Below are positions 34,523 through 42,996 of a stretch of 64,000 nucleotides of DNA, in pieces. The DNA lies in contig NZ_VKNW01000001.1 of assembly GCF_007474535.1 (NCBI RefSeq), positions 124,001 through 188,000 of the forward strand, in the 5' to 3' direction. How positions within the stretch are numbered: the stretch's first letter is position 1; each line of letters starts with the position of its first letter. Position numbers and translations under genes: made by a program. The notes under the pieces were generated by a model, which was not told the DNA's origin, made no database searches, and saw nothing but the letters and a program-made list of their open reading frames with translations. The DNA comes from Chryseobacterium echinoideorum. GTDB lineage: Bacteria > Bacteroidota > Bacteroidia > Flavobacteriales > Weeksellaceae.

Positions 34523-35101
34523 ATGAAAAAAATATTGATCATCAACGGACATCCGAATAAGGATTCTTTCAATTTTGGAATTGCTGATTCCTACAAAAAG
34601 GGAGCTGTTGAATCCGGGGCTGAAATAAAGGAAATCATCATTACTGAGCTCAACTTTAATCCGAACCTTCAGTTTGGATATCAGAAAATAATGGAACTGG
34701 AACCTGATCTCGTCACAGCTTGGGAAAAGATTGTCTGGGCAGATCATCTGGTATGGATCCATCCTGTATGGTGGGGAGGCTTGCCGGCGATCACAAAAGG
34801 GTTTATTGACAGATTGTTTTTACCCGGTCGCGCCTTCAAATACAGGGAAAATTCTGTCTGGTGGGATCAACTTCTGAAAGGTAAAACAGCACATATTATA
34901 ACGACATTAGATCAACCCAGCCTGTATTACAGAATAATGTTCGGGAGACCAAGCGTAAATCAGCTCAAGAAATCGGTCTTGCAATTTTGCGGAATAAAGC
35001 CGGTAAAGGTTACGTATATAGGAATCATTAAAACCTCCGATGAAAATCAACGTAAGATTTGGCTTAATAAAGTAAAATTGGCAGGGATTAAACAAAACTA
35101 A
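34523..35101 (+). CDS. NAD(P)H-dependent oxidoreductase (KefF/MdaB-like flavodoxin fold)
   Basis: A 192-residue soluble flavoprotein of the NAD(P)H quinone oxidoreductase family. The FMN/FAD phosphate loop is in LIINGHPNKDSFNFGIADSY and the second flavin-contact segment is HPVWWGGLPAITKGFIDRLF. The later LGG-type helix region ends in LQFCGIKPVKVTYIG, a frequent family pattern. It probably reduces quinones or related electrophiles in the cytoplasm. It is a single-gene unit or pairs with the next gene (50-base gap). Confidence 0.9.
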   Translation: MKKILIINGHPNKDSFNFGIADSYKKGAVESGAEIKEIIITELNFNPNLQFGYQKIMELEPDLVTAWEKIVWADHLVWIHPVWWGGLPAITKGFIDRLFLPGRAFKYRENSVWWDQLLKGKTAHIITTLDQPSLYYRIMFGRPSVNQLKKSVLQFCGIKPVKVTYIGIIKTSDENQRKIWLNKVKLAGIKQN

Positions 35102-35151
35102 TTATTTTAAATATTCCGATCTTAAATTGGATGAAATAATATAAGATAATA

Positions 35152-35757
35152 ATGGATTCACTTATAGAGAAATTGACGGCAGTGGAGCACGGCTTCAAAC
35201 CATTTGAATTGGAAGCACAAAAAATAATCGACAGTAAAACTTTACCGGAGTCAAAAGCAATAGCTGTGGATATGCTCCGAAGCGAATTTTATCAAGTCCG
35301 TTGTTGTGCTATTTTCATCCTCGGATTTATTGCGGTCAAAGATAATTCTGTACTCCGTTTATTAAAGGAAACCGCCCGATCGGATGAAAGTTGGCAGGTA
35401 CAGGAGATCATTGCTAAGGCATTTGATCAGTACTGTAAAGATTATGGCTATGAGAATTCACTTCCCGAAATCAAAGACTGGCTCGATGATGAACATCCCA
35501 ATGTTTGCCGTGCGGTTACCGAAGGTTTGCGGATCTGGACAGGGCGACCTTATTTTAAAACGCATCCTGAAGTGGCTATTGATCTCATAAGCCAACATAA
35601 AGCCAGTGATAGTGAATACCTCCGGAAGTCGGTCGGTAATTCGTTGAGGGATATCAGCAAAAAGTATGGAGAACGGGTCAGGCTAGAAACTTCAAAATGG
35701 GATCTTCAGGATCAGAGAACCGCCTTCACCTACGAATATGTACTTAAAAGACATTGA
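35152..35757 (+). CDS. HEAT-repeat DNA-alkylation-repair-like protein (AlkD family)
   Basis: A 201-residue all-helical protein with HEAT-like repeats. YQVRCCAIFILGFIAVKDNS and VCRAVTEGLRIWTGRPYFKT and SEYLRKSVGNSLRDISKKYG match the pattern of the AlkD/AlkC DNA alkylation repair family. AlkD-type glycosylases remove N3- and N7-alkylated purines, but many homologues have no tested activity. The protein is somewhat shorter than typical AlkD (about 225-240), so loss of part of the repeat array is possible. It stands alone before a long intergenic region. Confidence 0.75.
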   Translation: MDSLIEKLTAVEHGFKPFELEAQKIIDSKTLPESKAIAVDMLRSEFYQVRCCAIFILGFIAVKDNSVLRLLKETARSDESWQVQEIIAKAFDQYCKDYGYENSLPEIKDWLDDEHPNVCRAVTEGLRIWTGRPYFKTHPEVAIDLISQHKASDSEYLRKSVGNSLRDISKKYGERVRLETSKWDLQDQRTAFTYEYVLKRH

Positions 35758-36098
35758 TGTTTTTTTTAAATTATCCCCTGATTACGCAAATGTAATTTTC
35801 TTAGATAAGGAGATTATTGAAAAAAATATCTCTTAATTAAAGCCCCGAAGTTACTCGCCAATAATTTAAGTAGATTTTATTTTGGTTAACAGTAAGTTAG
35901 CTTTATTTTTTCAATTTTAAAATATTCTATTTCCCAGCAACCAATTTTATATACATTTTGAATGTAAAATTCCGTTATAACCAATTTTTTGCTTGCTTAC
36001 GTATAAAAAAAGCAAAAAAAAATATCAATTTCTATTGTTTTTTTTAATAAAAAGTGTGTTTTTAACACTTTTTATTTTATTTTTTTTCATAAAAATTG

Positions 36099-36116
36099 TT
36101 ATGATTCTTATCATAA
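36099..36116. promoter_or_regulatory. Palindromic operator candidate 1
   Basis: TTATGAT-TCTT-ATCATAA, 7-base perfect arms. The same TTATGAT/ATCATAA ends recur at 36209, 110 bases on. Probably a binding site for a dimeric regulator, perhaps the NUDIX protein; unproven. Confidence 0.45.
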
Positions 36117-36208
36117 AATTTTCTTAAAAAAATATTCGGCTGATGATGATGATACATTTCACTAATTGTTTGTAAACTCATACCTTACATTTTACATAAG
36201 TATATTTT

Positions 36209-36228
36209 TTATGATAACCTTATCATAA
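36209..36228. promoter_or_regulatory. Palindromic operator candidate 2
   Basis: TTATGATAA-CC-TTATCATAA, 9-base perfect arms around CC, the better of the two copies. It lies about 115 bases before the -7 element of the NUDIX gene. Confidence 0.55.
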
Positions 36229-36322
36229 AAATTACCCCTACAATATCATAAAAAATAGATATGTAATATATTGATATGCAGTAACTAATAGTAAAATAAT
36301 TTTTTTTATTCAATTGTATTTT

Positions 36323-36355
36323 TATATTTGTAATGTTACCTAAATGTTAACATTT
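36323..36355 (+). promoter_or_regulatory. Promoter and possible autoregulatory site of the NUDIX gene
   Basis: TATATTTG (36323-36330) fits the -7 consensus. Directly after it AATGTTA occurs twice, 11 bases (one helical turn) apart, and the second copy is part of the perfect palindrome AAATGTTAACATTT (36342-36355), ending two bases before the ATG. A repressor bound there would block transcript elongation or translation. Confidence 0.55.
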
Positions 36356-36357
36356 TT

Positions 36358-37083
36358 ATGAAACAGAATTTCATTCATACCTATGTATCTGTTGACTGTG
36401 TTGTTTTTGGATTTGATCACGAAAACAGGCTCAATATTTTACTAGTTCAAAGACATGAAGAAGACAATGCCAATAAAAAACAGATCAAACTTCCGGGGAG
36501 CCTTATTTTCAGTGAAGAGGATGTAGATGATGCTGCCCAAAGAGTTCTTCACGAGCTTACAGGAATTAAAAAAATGGTTTTGAAGCAATTCAAATGCTTT
36601 GCAGATCCTATGAGAGCAAGCAATGAAAGTGATATCAAATGGATGGGAACTGAATATAAACACGATATAGACCGGATTATTACAGTAGCTTATCTTTCTC
36701 TTTGTAAAATTGATCATAAGATTAACAGCAGTAAGTATAGTACGGTAGATTGGTATCCTGTGGATAATGTTCCGGCTTTACCGTTTGATCATAATAAAAT
36801 CATCAGCGAATCTTTGATTGAAATAAGAAAATGGATAGAATCTGATTTCTCAATCATTTTTGAGCTTTTGCCAAAAAAATTTACCATAAGACAACTTTAT
36901 CAGCTGTATTCTGCTCTAAGTGAAAAATATATTGACATTAAAAACTTTCATAAAAAAATTTCATCATTTAATTATATTATTCCTTTAGACGAAATTGAAA
37001 AAAATGTTTCGCACCGTGCTGCAAGATATTACAAGTTTGATGCAAAAATTTATAAAAAAAATAATTCAAAACTCATTAAATAA
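36358..37083 (+). CDS. NUDIX-domain transcriptional regulator (NrtR-like, probable xylose regulator)
   Basis: A 241-residue protein with a NUDIX fold (residues about 1-150) and a C-terminal winged helix (about 165-235, LLPKKFTIRQLYQLYSALSE and SHRAARYYKFD). The NUDIX box is degenerate: the catalytic REUxEE core reads RVLHELTGI, so hydrolysis is unlikely and the domain probably senses a ligand. In Bacteroidota, NrtR-family proteins of this layout are known to regulate pentose genes (AraR of Bacteroides thetaiotaomicron). Here the next two genes are xylulokinase and xylose isomerase, so a xylose or xylulose-linked signal is likely. The xylB start follows after 18 bases. Confidence 0.9.
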   Translation: MKQNFIHTYVSVDCVVFGFDHENRLNILLVQRHEEDNANKKQIKLPGSLIFSEEDVDDAAQRVLHELTGIKKMVLKQFKCFADPMRASNESDIKWMGTEYKHDIDRIITVAYLSLCKIDHKINSSKYSTVDWYPVDNVPALPFDHNKIISESLIEIRKWIESDFSIIFELLPKKFTIRQLYQLYSALSEKYIDIKNFHKKISSFNYIIPLDEIEKNVSHRAARYYKFDAKIYKKNNSKLIK

Positions 37084-37101
37084 AAATTTACCCACTCTAC
37101 T

Positions 37102-38586
37102 ATGTACTTGTTAGGATACGATATCGGCAGTTCTTCTGTAAAAGTTTGTCTCATTGAGGCTTCGAGCGGAAAAATCATTGCTTCGGATTTTTCGCCGAAA
37201 AAAGAGATGAAAATTATTGCATCCAATCCGGGATGGGCAGAGCAAAATCCTGCAGACTGGTGGACTAACCTGAAACTTGCTCATGAGTCTGTAATGCATC
37301 ATTCAGGAATAGATCCAGAAGATATAAAAGGTATCGGAATTACATGGCAGATGCATGGTCTTATTTTGGTAGATAAGGATCAGAATTTACTTAGACCTTC
37401 TATTATCTGGTGTGACAGCCGTGCTGTACCTTATGGTGAGAAGGCATTTAAAGAAATAGGTGAAGAAAAATGTCTCTCTCATCTTCTTAATTCTCCGGGT
37501 AATTTTACTGCTTCAAAATTAGCTTGGGTTAAAGATAATGAGCCGGATATTTTTGAAAAAATTGATAAAATAATGCTTCCGGGAGATTACATTGCCATGA
37601 AACTTTCGGGAGAAGTAGGAATTACAATAGAAGGTCTCTCAGAAGGAATTTTCTGGGATTTTAAAAACAACTCTATTTCGGAGGATGTTATTAGCTATTA
37701 CGGAATTCCAAAAAGTTTTTTTCCGGAAATTGTTCCAACTTTTGGGATTCAGGCAACAGTTTCAGCAAAAGCAGCAACAGAATTAGGCTTAAAAGAAGGT
37801 ACTCCGATTTCTTACAGAGCAGGCGACCAGCCGAATAATGCATTGTCGCTTAATGTTTTCAATCCGGGAGAAATTGCTTCAACGGCAGGAACTTCAGGTG
37901 TTGTATATGGGGTTTTAGACCAGTTAGATTACGACAAGCTTTCAAGAGTAAATACATTTGCACACGTCAATCATTCCGAAGAGCAGACCAGACTTGGAGT
38001 TTTGCTATGCATCAACGGAACCGGAATTTTAAATTCATGGCTGAAACACAATTTTGCAACTTCACTTTCATCTTATGGAGATATGAATGAGCTGGCTTCA
38101 TTATCATCCATAGGATCTAAAGGTTTAAGTATCATCCCTTTCGGAAACGGTGCAGAAAGAGTTTTGGAAAACCGTGATACAAGCTGCTCAATTCATGGGA
38201 TTAATTTTAACATTCACTCTAAGGGAGATGTTTTGCGTGCCGCACAGGAAGCGATTGTTTTTTCTTATGAATACGGAATGAACATTATGAGAGATATGGG
38301 AATGAATATTCAGGTAATTCGTGCAGGAAATGCCAATATGTTCCTCAGTTCAATTTTCCGCCAATCTTTAGCAAGCGTGAGCAATGCAGTTATAGAATTG
38401 TATGATACCGATGGAGCTGTAGGAGCAGCAAGAGCAGCCGGAATTGGAATCGGATTTTATGAAAATACCGAAGAAGCCTTTTCATCTTTAGAAAAAATAA
38501 CAGTGATAGAGCCGGAGACAGAAAAAAGGGATCAGTATATGGAAGCTTACACGCGATGGAGGAAACACCTCACTGAAATATTGTAA
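37102..38586 (+). CDS. xylB: Xylulokinase
   Basis: A 494-residue FGGY-family kinase that phosphorylates D-xylulose to xylulose 5-phosphate for the pentose phosphate pathway. The N-terminal phosphate loop is LLGYDIGSSSVKVCLIEASS, substrate contact is in GITWQMHGLI, the catalytic Asp is in SYRAGDQPNNALSLN, and the second ATP motif is STAGTSGVVYGV. Together with the adjacent xylose isomerase it completes xylose entry. Co-transcribed with the NUDIX regulator. Confidence 0.96.
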   Translation: MYLLGYDIGSSSVKVCLIEASSGKIIASDFSPKKEMKIIASNPGWAEQNPADWWTNLKLAHESVMHHSGIDPEDIKGIGITWQMHGLILVDKDQNLLRPSIIWCDSRAVPYGEKAFKEIGEEKCLSHLLNSPGNFTASKLAWVKDNEPDIFEKIDKIMLPGDYIAMKLSGEVGITIEGLSEGIFWDFKNNSISEDVISYYGIPKSFFPEIVPTFGIQATVSAKAATELGLKEGTPISYRAGDQPNNALSLNVFNPGEIASTAGTSGVVYGVLDQLDYDKLSRVNTFAHVNHSEEQTRLGVLLCINGTGILNSWLKHNFATSLSSYGDMNELASLSSIGSKGLSIIPFGNGAERVLENRDTSCSIHGINFNIHSKGDVLRAAQEAIVFSYEYGMNIMRDMGMNIQVIRAGNANMFLSSIFRQSLASVSNAVIELYDTDGAVGAARAAGIGIGFYENTEEAFSSLEKITVIEPETEKRDQYMEAYTRWRKHLTEIL

Positions 38587-38613
38587 AATCTAGAAAAATT
38601 AAGTAGGAAAAAT

Positions 38614-38642
38614 AGCTACTTACCGTACATTTTGTGCAGTAA
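38614..38642 (+). other. Hairpin between xylB and xylA
   Basis: CTTAC-C-GTAC pairs imperfectly with GTGC-A-GTAAG, next to a smaller AAGTAG/CTACTT hairpin. No T tract follows, so it may stabilise or process the mRNA rather than terminate it. Confidence 0.4.
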
Positions 38643-38699
38643 GGAAAGAATTTTCATATCAAAATACAAAAAAATAAAATTTAAATATATAAAGACAAC

Positions 38700-40028
38700 A
38701 TGAATATTTTAACAGGAACCAAAGAGTTTTTTTCAGGAATTGAACAAATAAAATTTGAAGGTAAGGAAAGCAGAAACCCAATGGCATTCAGATATTATGA
38801 AGCCGATAAAATGGTAATGGGAAAACCAATGAAAGAATGGATGCGTTTTGCAATGGCTTGGTGGCATACTCTGTGTGCAGACGGAAGTGATCCTTTCGGA
38901 ACCTCTACAATCCATCATCCATGGTCCAAAGGTACAGATACAATTTCCAGAGCTAAGTATAAAATGGATGCAGGGTTTGAGTTTATGAGCAAAATGGGTT
39001 TTGGTCATTACTGCTTTCATGATATTGATTTAGTAGATCCTGCTGATAACTGGAAGGATTATGAAAAAAATCTGCAGACTATTGTAGAATACGCTAAAGA
39101 AAAACAGAATGAATCAGGAATTAAATTGCTTTGGGGTACGGCGAATGTTTTCACACATGAAAGATATATGAACGGAGCTTCTACCAATCCTAACTTCGAT
39201 GTTGTGGCATGTGCAGGAACTCAGGTGAAAAATTCTATTGATGCTACAATTGCTTTAGGTGGAGAAAACTATGTTTTTTGGGGTGGAAGAGAAGGCTACA
39301 TGAGTCTTTTGAACACGGATATGAAGAGAGAAAAGGAGCACTTGGCAAGATTTTTAACAATGTCGAGAGACTACGCCAGAAAACAGGGATTCAATGGAAC
39401 ATTTCTTATTGAGCCTAAGCCAATGGAGCCTACCAAGCATCAGTATGACTATGATGCAGAGACAGTGATCGGATTTCTTAAAAATTACGGATTAGATAAA
39501 GATTTTAAATTAAATCTAGAAGTAAATCATGCTACTTTGGCAGGACACACATTTGAGCATGAGCTACAGGCAGCCGTAGATGCTGGTATGTTGGGAAGTA
39601 TTGATGCAAACAGAGGAGATTACCAAAACGGATGGGATACAGATCAATTCCCGGTAGACTATTTAGAACTTGCTCAGGCTTGGTTGGTAATTCTTCCTGC
39701 AGGAGGTTTGGGAACAGGAGGAGTAAATTTTGATGCAAAAATCCGCCGTAATTCTATTGATGCCGAAGATTTATTTATCTCACATATTTCAGGAATGGAT
39801 GCATTTGCAAAAGGACTTCTGGTCGCTGCTGATGTATTAGAAAATTCAGACTATCAGAAATTAAGAACAGAAAGATACTCTTCTTTTGATAGTGGAAGCG
39901 GAAAAGCCTTTGAAGAAGGAACACTTACTCTGGAAGATCTACAAACCATAGCATACGAAATAGGAGAACCCCAGCCTAAGAGTGGTAAGCAGGAATTGTT
40001 TGAAGCTATTGTGAACATGTACATTTAA
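38700..40028 (+). CDS. xylA: Xylose isomerase
   Basis: A 442-residue class II xylose isomerase converting D-xylose to D-xylulose in the cytoplasm, with two divalent metals. The catalytic histidine is in YCFHDIDLVDP, metal ligands are in TFLIEPKPMEPTKHQYDYD and LNLEVNHATLAGHTFEHEL, and SIDANRGDYQNGWDTDQFP supplies the second metal site. The length and the N-terminal extension are those of the class II enzymes. It is separated from xylB by 113 bases with a hairpin, so it may be in the same operon or have its own promoter. Confidence 0.97.
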   Translation: MNILTGTKEFFSGIEQIKFEGKESRNPMAFRYYEADKMVMGKPMKEWMRFAMAWWHTLCADGSDPFGTSTIHHPWSKGTDTISRAKYKMDAGFEFMSKMGFGHYCFHDIDLVDPADNWKDYEKNLQTIVEYAKEKQNESGIKLLWGTANVFTHERYMNGASTNPNFDVVACAGTQVKNSIDATIALGGENYVFWGGREGYMSLLNTDMKREKEHLARFLTMSRDYARKQGFNGTFLIEPKPMEPTKHQYDYDAETVIGFLKNYGLDKDFKLNLEVNHATLAGHTFEHELQAAVDAGMLGSIDANRGDYQNGWDTDQFPVDYLELAQAWLVILPAGGLGTGGVNFDAKIRRNSIDAEDLFISHISGMDAFAKGLLVAADVLENSDYQKLRTERYSSFDSGSGKAFEEGTLTLEDLQTIAYEIGEPQPKSGKQELFEAIVNMYI

Positions 40029-40033
40029 AAAAA

Positions 40034-40065
40034 AGGAAAACTGAATTTATCAATTTCATTTTCCT
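40034..40065 (+). terminator. Possible attenuator between xylA and susC
   Basis: AGGAAAA(C)TGAA pairs with TTCA-TTTTCCT, with one bulged base. The T run is within the arm and not after it, so it may only reduce read-through. Confidence 0.4.
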
Positions 40066-40094
40066 GCTAAACTAATATTTAAAAAATAATAATT

Positions 40095-42986
40095 ATGAAC
40101 CGATTTTATTTCAGTAAGAGTAACAAAGCCGCGCTGTTTTTTGCGATGACGATGTTGCCTGCAAGTTTAGTTTACTCCCAGACTACGCCCGATTCTCTCA
40201 GGAATGAAAAGCAGATTGAGGAGGTAGTTGTCATCGGATACGGAACTCAAAGGAAAGAAGCTGTTACAGGATCTGTATCTACCGTAAAGGGTAATGCTCT
40301 TCGTGAAGTTCCTTCCGCAAATATTACTCAGGCATTGCAGGGAAGAGCTGCAGGTGTCGACATTTCACAAACATCTACAAAACCTGGTGCTCCTATGCAG
40401 ATTCGGATTAGAGGTACCAGATCGCTAACAGGTGATAATAACCCATTAATTGTTTTAGATGGAATCCCTTTTGTAGGATCTTTAAGTGATATCAGCTCAA
40501 GTGATATTAAAAGTATTGATATCCTCAAAGATGCTTCTGCTACTGCTATTTATGGATCAAGAGGAGCAAATGGGGTTATATTAGTAACCACTAATAGAGG
40601 AAGCAAGGGACAGAAGGCGAGATTTACTTATAATACATTTAATGGCGTACAGACATTGTTTTCTAGGTATCCTATGATGGATGGTCCTTCTTTTGCAAAA
40701 CTAAGAAACTATGCAACTCCAGCAGGAAGTAATAACCCTCTTTATGGAACTACCGGAGATGAAAATGTAAATAATAATACGGATTGGCAGAAACTATACT
40801 ATAAGCCTGCAATGATAACAAGTCATGACATTGGTGTATCCGGAGGTACCAGCGGAGGAAATTACAATGTGGGACTTTCCTATTTCAAGCAAAATGCAGT
40901 TATCCCTTTACAAAATTATGAAAGATTTGCTCTAAGAGTGGCCGTTGATCAGCAGCTTGGTAAGCGTTTTCGTGTTGGTTTTACTACCAATACCAATTAC
41001 ACGGAATCTGAAGCCAATGGTTTGAATCCCGGCGCTGTGTTGGGATATTCACCACTTGCCACACCTTATAACGCTGATGGTAGTCCCAAAAGTGTAATGA
41101 CTACTGCGGGAGGGATAGATCAAACATGGATATATACAAGAGATAGAATTGAGGGATTAGGAGAAAAATATGTAGATGAATCAAAAATTTTCGCATCATA
41201 TAATAATATGTATGGTGAAATGAATATTATTAATGGTTTAAAATACAGATTGAATGTAGGATTAGACTATCGTACATCAAACGGAGGTAACTATGCTGGA
41301 ATGGGTGTGTTTAATACGAATCCTGCCGGTCCTTCGTCTGCTGGTCGAGGAAACAATCAAACATATCACTGGGTCGTAGAAAATCTTTTGACGTATGACA
41401 GAACTTTTGGTAAGCATAAGGTAAATGCTGTAGCTTTATATTCTGCTGAAGGCAATAGATATATAAGTACATACATGAGCGCAAGGAATGTACCTGCTGA
41501 TTTTTTTCAATATTATAATTTAGGTCAAGCCCCTCAAGCAGATATTCAGGTAAAACCAGAGGATCAGCAATACTATCAAAATGGGTTACTTTCTGCAATG
41601 GGAAGAGCAATGTATACTTATGATAATAAGTATATGCTGACTGCTACTTTACGTGCGGATGGATCTTCAAGGCTCGCTCCGGGTAACAAATGGCATACAT
41701 ATCCCGCATTATCATTGGGCTGGAATATATCCAATGAGTCATTCATGGAAAATGTAAAAATGATCAATCTACTTAAATTGAGGGCTGGATGGGGTCAAAC
41801 GTCTAATCAGGCAGTACCTGAATACTCAACATTAGGAAGACTTGCAGTAACACCCTATAATTTCGGTAGTAGCAATACAACAGGAGTTTATGTAACTGAG
41901 GCTCCCAATGCTTCATTAGGTTGGGAATATTCAAAAACACAAAACTATGGCATTGATTTCGGTTTGTTTAATAACCGTCTTTCAGGAAGTGTAGAATATT
42001 ACAAAACACATACTTTTGACTTACTGACCAGAAAAAGTTTACCTGCATCTTCAGGATTATTGAATGTCCTTGAGAATGTTGCAGAAACAGAAAATAAAGG
42101 TTTTGAGATATCTTTAAATGGTGTTATTTTCGACAATCCAGAAGGCTTTACATGGGAAGCAGGAGTAAATCTATATACAAATCAAAATAAAATCTTATCA
42201 CTTGCATCAGGTGTCCCAAGAGACATCAATAATCTTTGGTTTGTAGGACATAATATTAATGCTCTTTATGATTATAAATATATTGGTTTATGGCAGGCTG
42301 GAGATCCATATCAAAATATCCTAGAGCCTGGAACTCCTGAAGATGTTGTAGGTTCGATAAAGGTTTTGTACACAGGTGGATATAATGCAGATGGAACTCC
42401 TGTAAGGGCAATTGGGCCAGATGATATGCAGGTATTTGATACCGCTGCAAAGTTTCAGGGCGGTTTTAATATGAGATTTGCTTACAAAAATTTTGACCTC
42501 AGTACTGTTGGAGCTTTCCAGCATGGAGGAATTTTAGTAAGTACATTGTATGGTTCTGCGAGCTACTTAAACAGACTTACAGGTCGAGGTAATAATGTAG
42601 AAGTTGATTATTGGACAGAAGATAATACCGGAGCGCATTTTCCAAGACCAGGAAGACATTTGAGCGGTGATAATCCTAAATATTCTTCTACATTAGCTAT
42701 GTTTGATGCTTCATATTTAAAGCTTCGTACAATTACTTTAGGATATAATTTCAACAAAGATTTGCTGAATGATTTAAAGATTACCGCATTAAGACTTTAT
42801 TTTACAGTTACAAATCCTGTAGTATTGTTTTCTCCTTATCATAAATTTTCAGGAATGGATCCGGAACCTAACTCCTTCGGAGATCAAAATCAGGCTGTAA
42901 GCGGATATCGTAATAGACAGCTTGTAATCGGAACCAATAACCCATCCACACGAAATTATTTAATCGGACTTAATTTAACTTTCTAA
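40095..42986 (+). CDS. SusC/RagA-type TonB-dependent transporter
   Basis: A 963-residue outer-membrane glycan importer. A signal peptide (residues 1-28, ending VYSQ) is followed almost at once by a TonB-box-like EEVVVIGYGTQRKEAVTG and the plug domain (IRGTRSLTGDNNPLIVLDGI; ILKDASATAIYGSRGANGVI), then the barrel, ending in an aromatic strand (NYLIGLNLTF). The usual N-terminal carboxypeptidase-regulatory-like domain of about 80 residues is absent. It imports oligosaccharides with the SusD-like lipoprotein encoded ten bases downstream. The surrounding genes suggest xylan-derived oligosaccharides. Confidence 0.95.
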   Translation: MNRFYFSKSNKAALFFAMTMLPASLVYSQTTPDSLRNEKQIEEVVVIGYGTQRKEAVTGSVSTVKGNALREVPSANITQALQGRAAGVDISQTSTKPGAPMQIRIRGTRSLTGDNNPLIVLDGIPFVGSLSDISSSDIKSIDILKDASATAIYGSRGANGVILVTTNRGSKGQKARFTYNTFNGVQTLFSRYPMMDGPSFAKLRNYATPAGSNNPLYGTTGDENVNNNTDWQKLYYKPAMITSHDIGVSGGTSGGNYNVGLSYFKQNAVIPLQNYERFALRVAVDQQLGKRFRVGFTTNTNYTESEANGLNPGAVLGYSPLATPYNADGSPKSVMTTAGGIDQTWIYTRDRIEGLGEKYVDESKIFASYNNMYGEMNIINGLKYRLNVGLDYRTSNGGNYAGMGVFNTNPAGPSSAGRGNNQTYHWVVENLLTYDRTFGKHKVNAVALYSAEGNRYISTYMSARNVPADFFQYYNLGQAPQADIQVKPEDQQYYQNGLLSAMGRAMYTYDNKYMLTATLRADGSSRLAPGNKWHTYPALSLGWNISNESFMENVKMINLLKLRAGWGQTSNQAVPEYSTLGRLAVTPYNFGSSNTTGVYVTEAPNASLGWEYSKTQNYGIDFGLFNNRLSGSVEYYKTHTFDLLTRKSLPASSGLLNVLENVAETENKGFEISLNGVIFDNPEGFTWEAGVNLYTNQNKILSLASGVPRDINNLWFVGHNINALYDYKYIGLWQAGDPYQNILEPGTPEDVVGSIKVLYTGGYNADGTPVRAIGPDDMQVFDTAAKFQGGFNMRFAYKNFDLSTVGAFQHGGILVSTLYGSASYLNRLTGRGNNVEVDYWTEDNTGAHFPRPGRHLSGDNPKYSSTLAMFDASYLKLRTITLGYNFNKDLLNDLKITALRLYFTVTNPVVLFSPYHKFSGMDPEPNSFGDQNQAVSGYRNRQLVIGTNNPSTRNYLIGLNLTF

Positions 42987-42996
42987 TCACATTGTC

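Larger units (their letters stand above)
35758..36322. other. Long AT-rich regulatory region ahead of the xylose genes
   Basis: 565 noncoding bases, very A/T-rich. No ORF is supported. It holds two similar palindromes (listed separately), a half-site-like ATATCATAA near 36244, and T-rich runs. Its size and position suggest complex control of the downstream operon. Confidence 0.5.
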
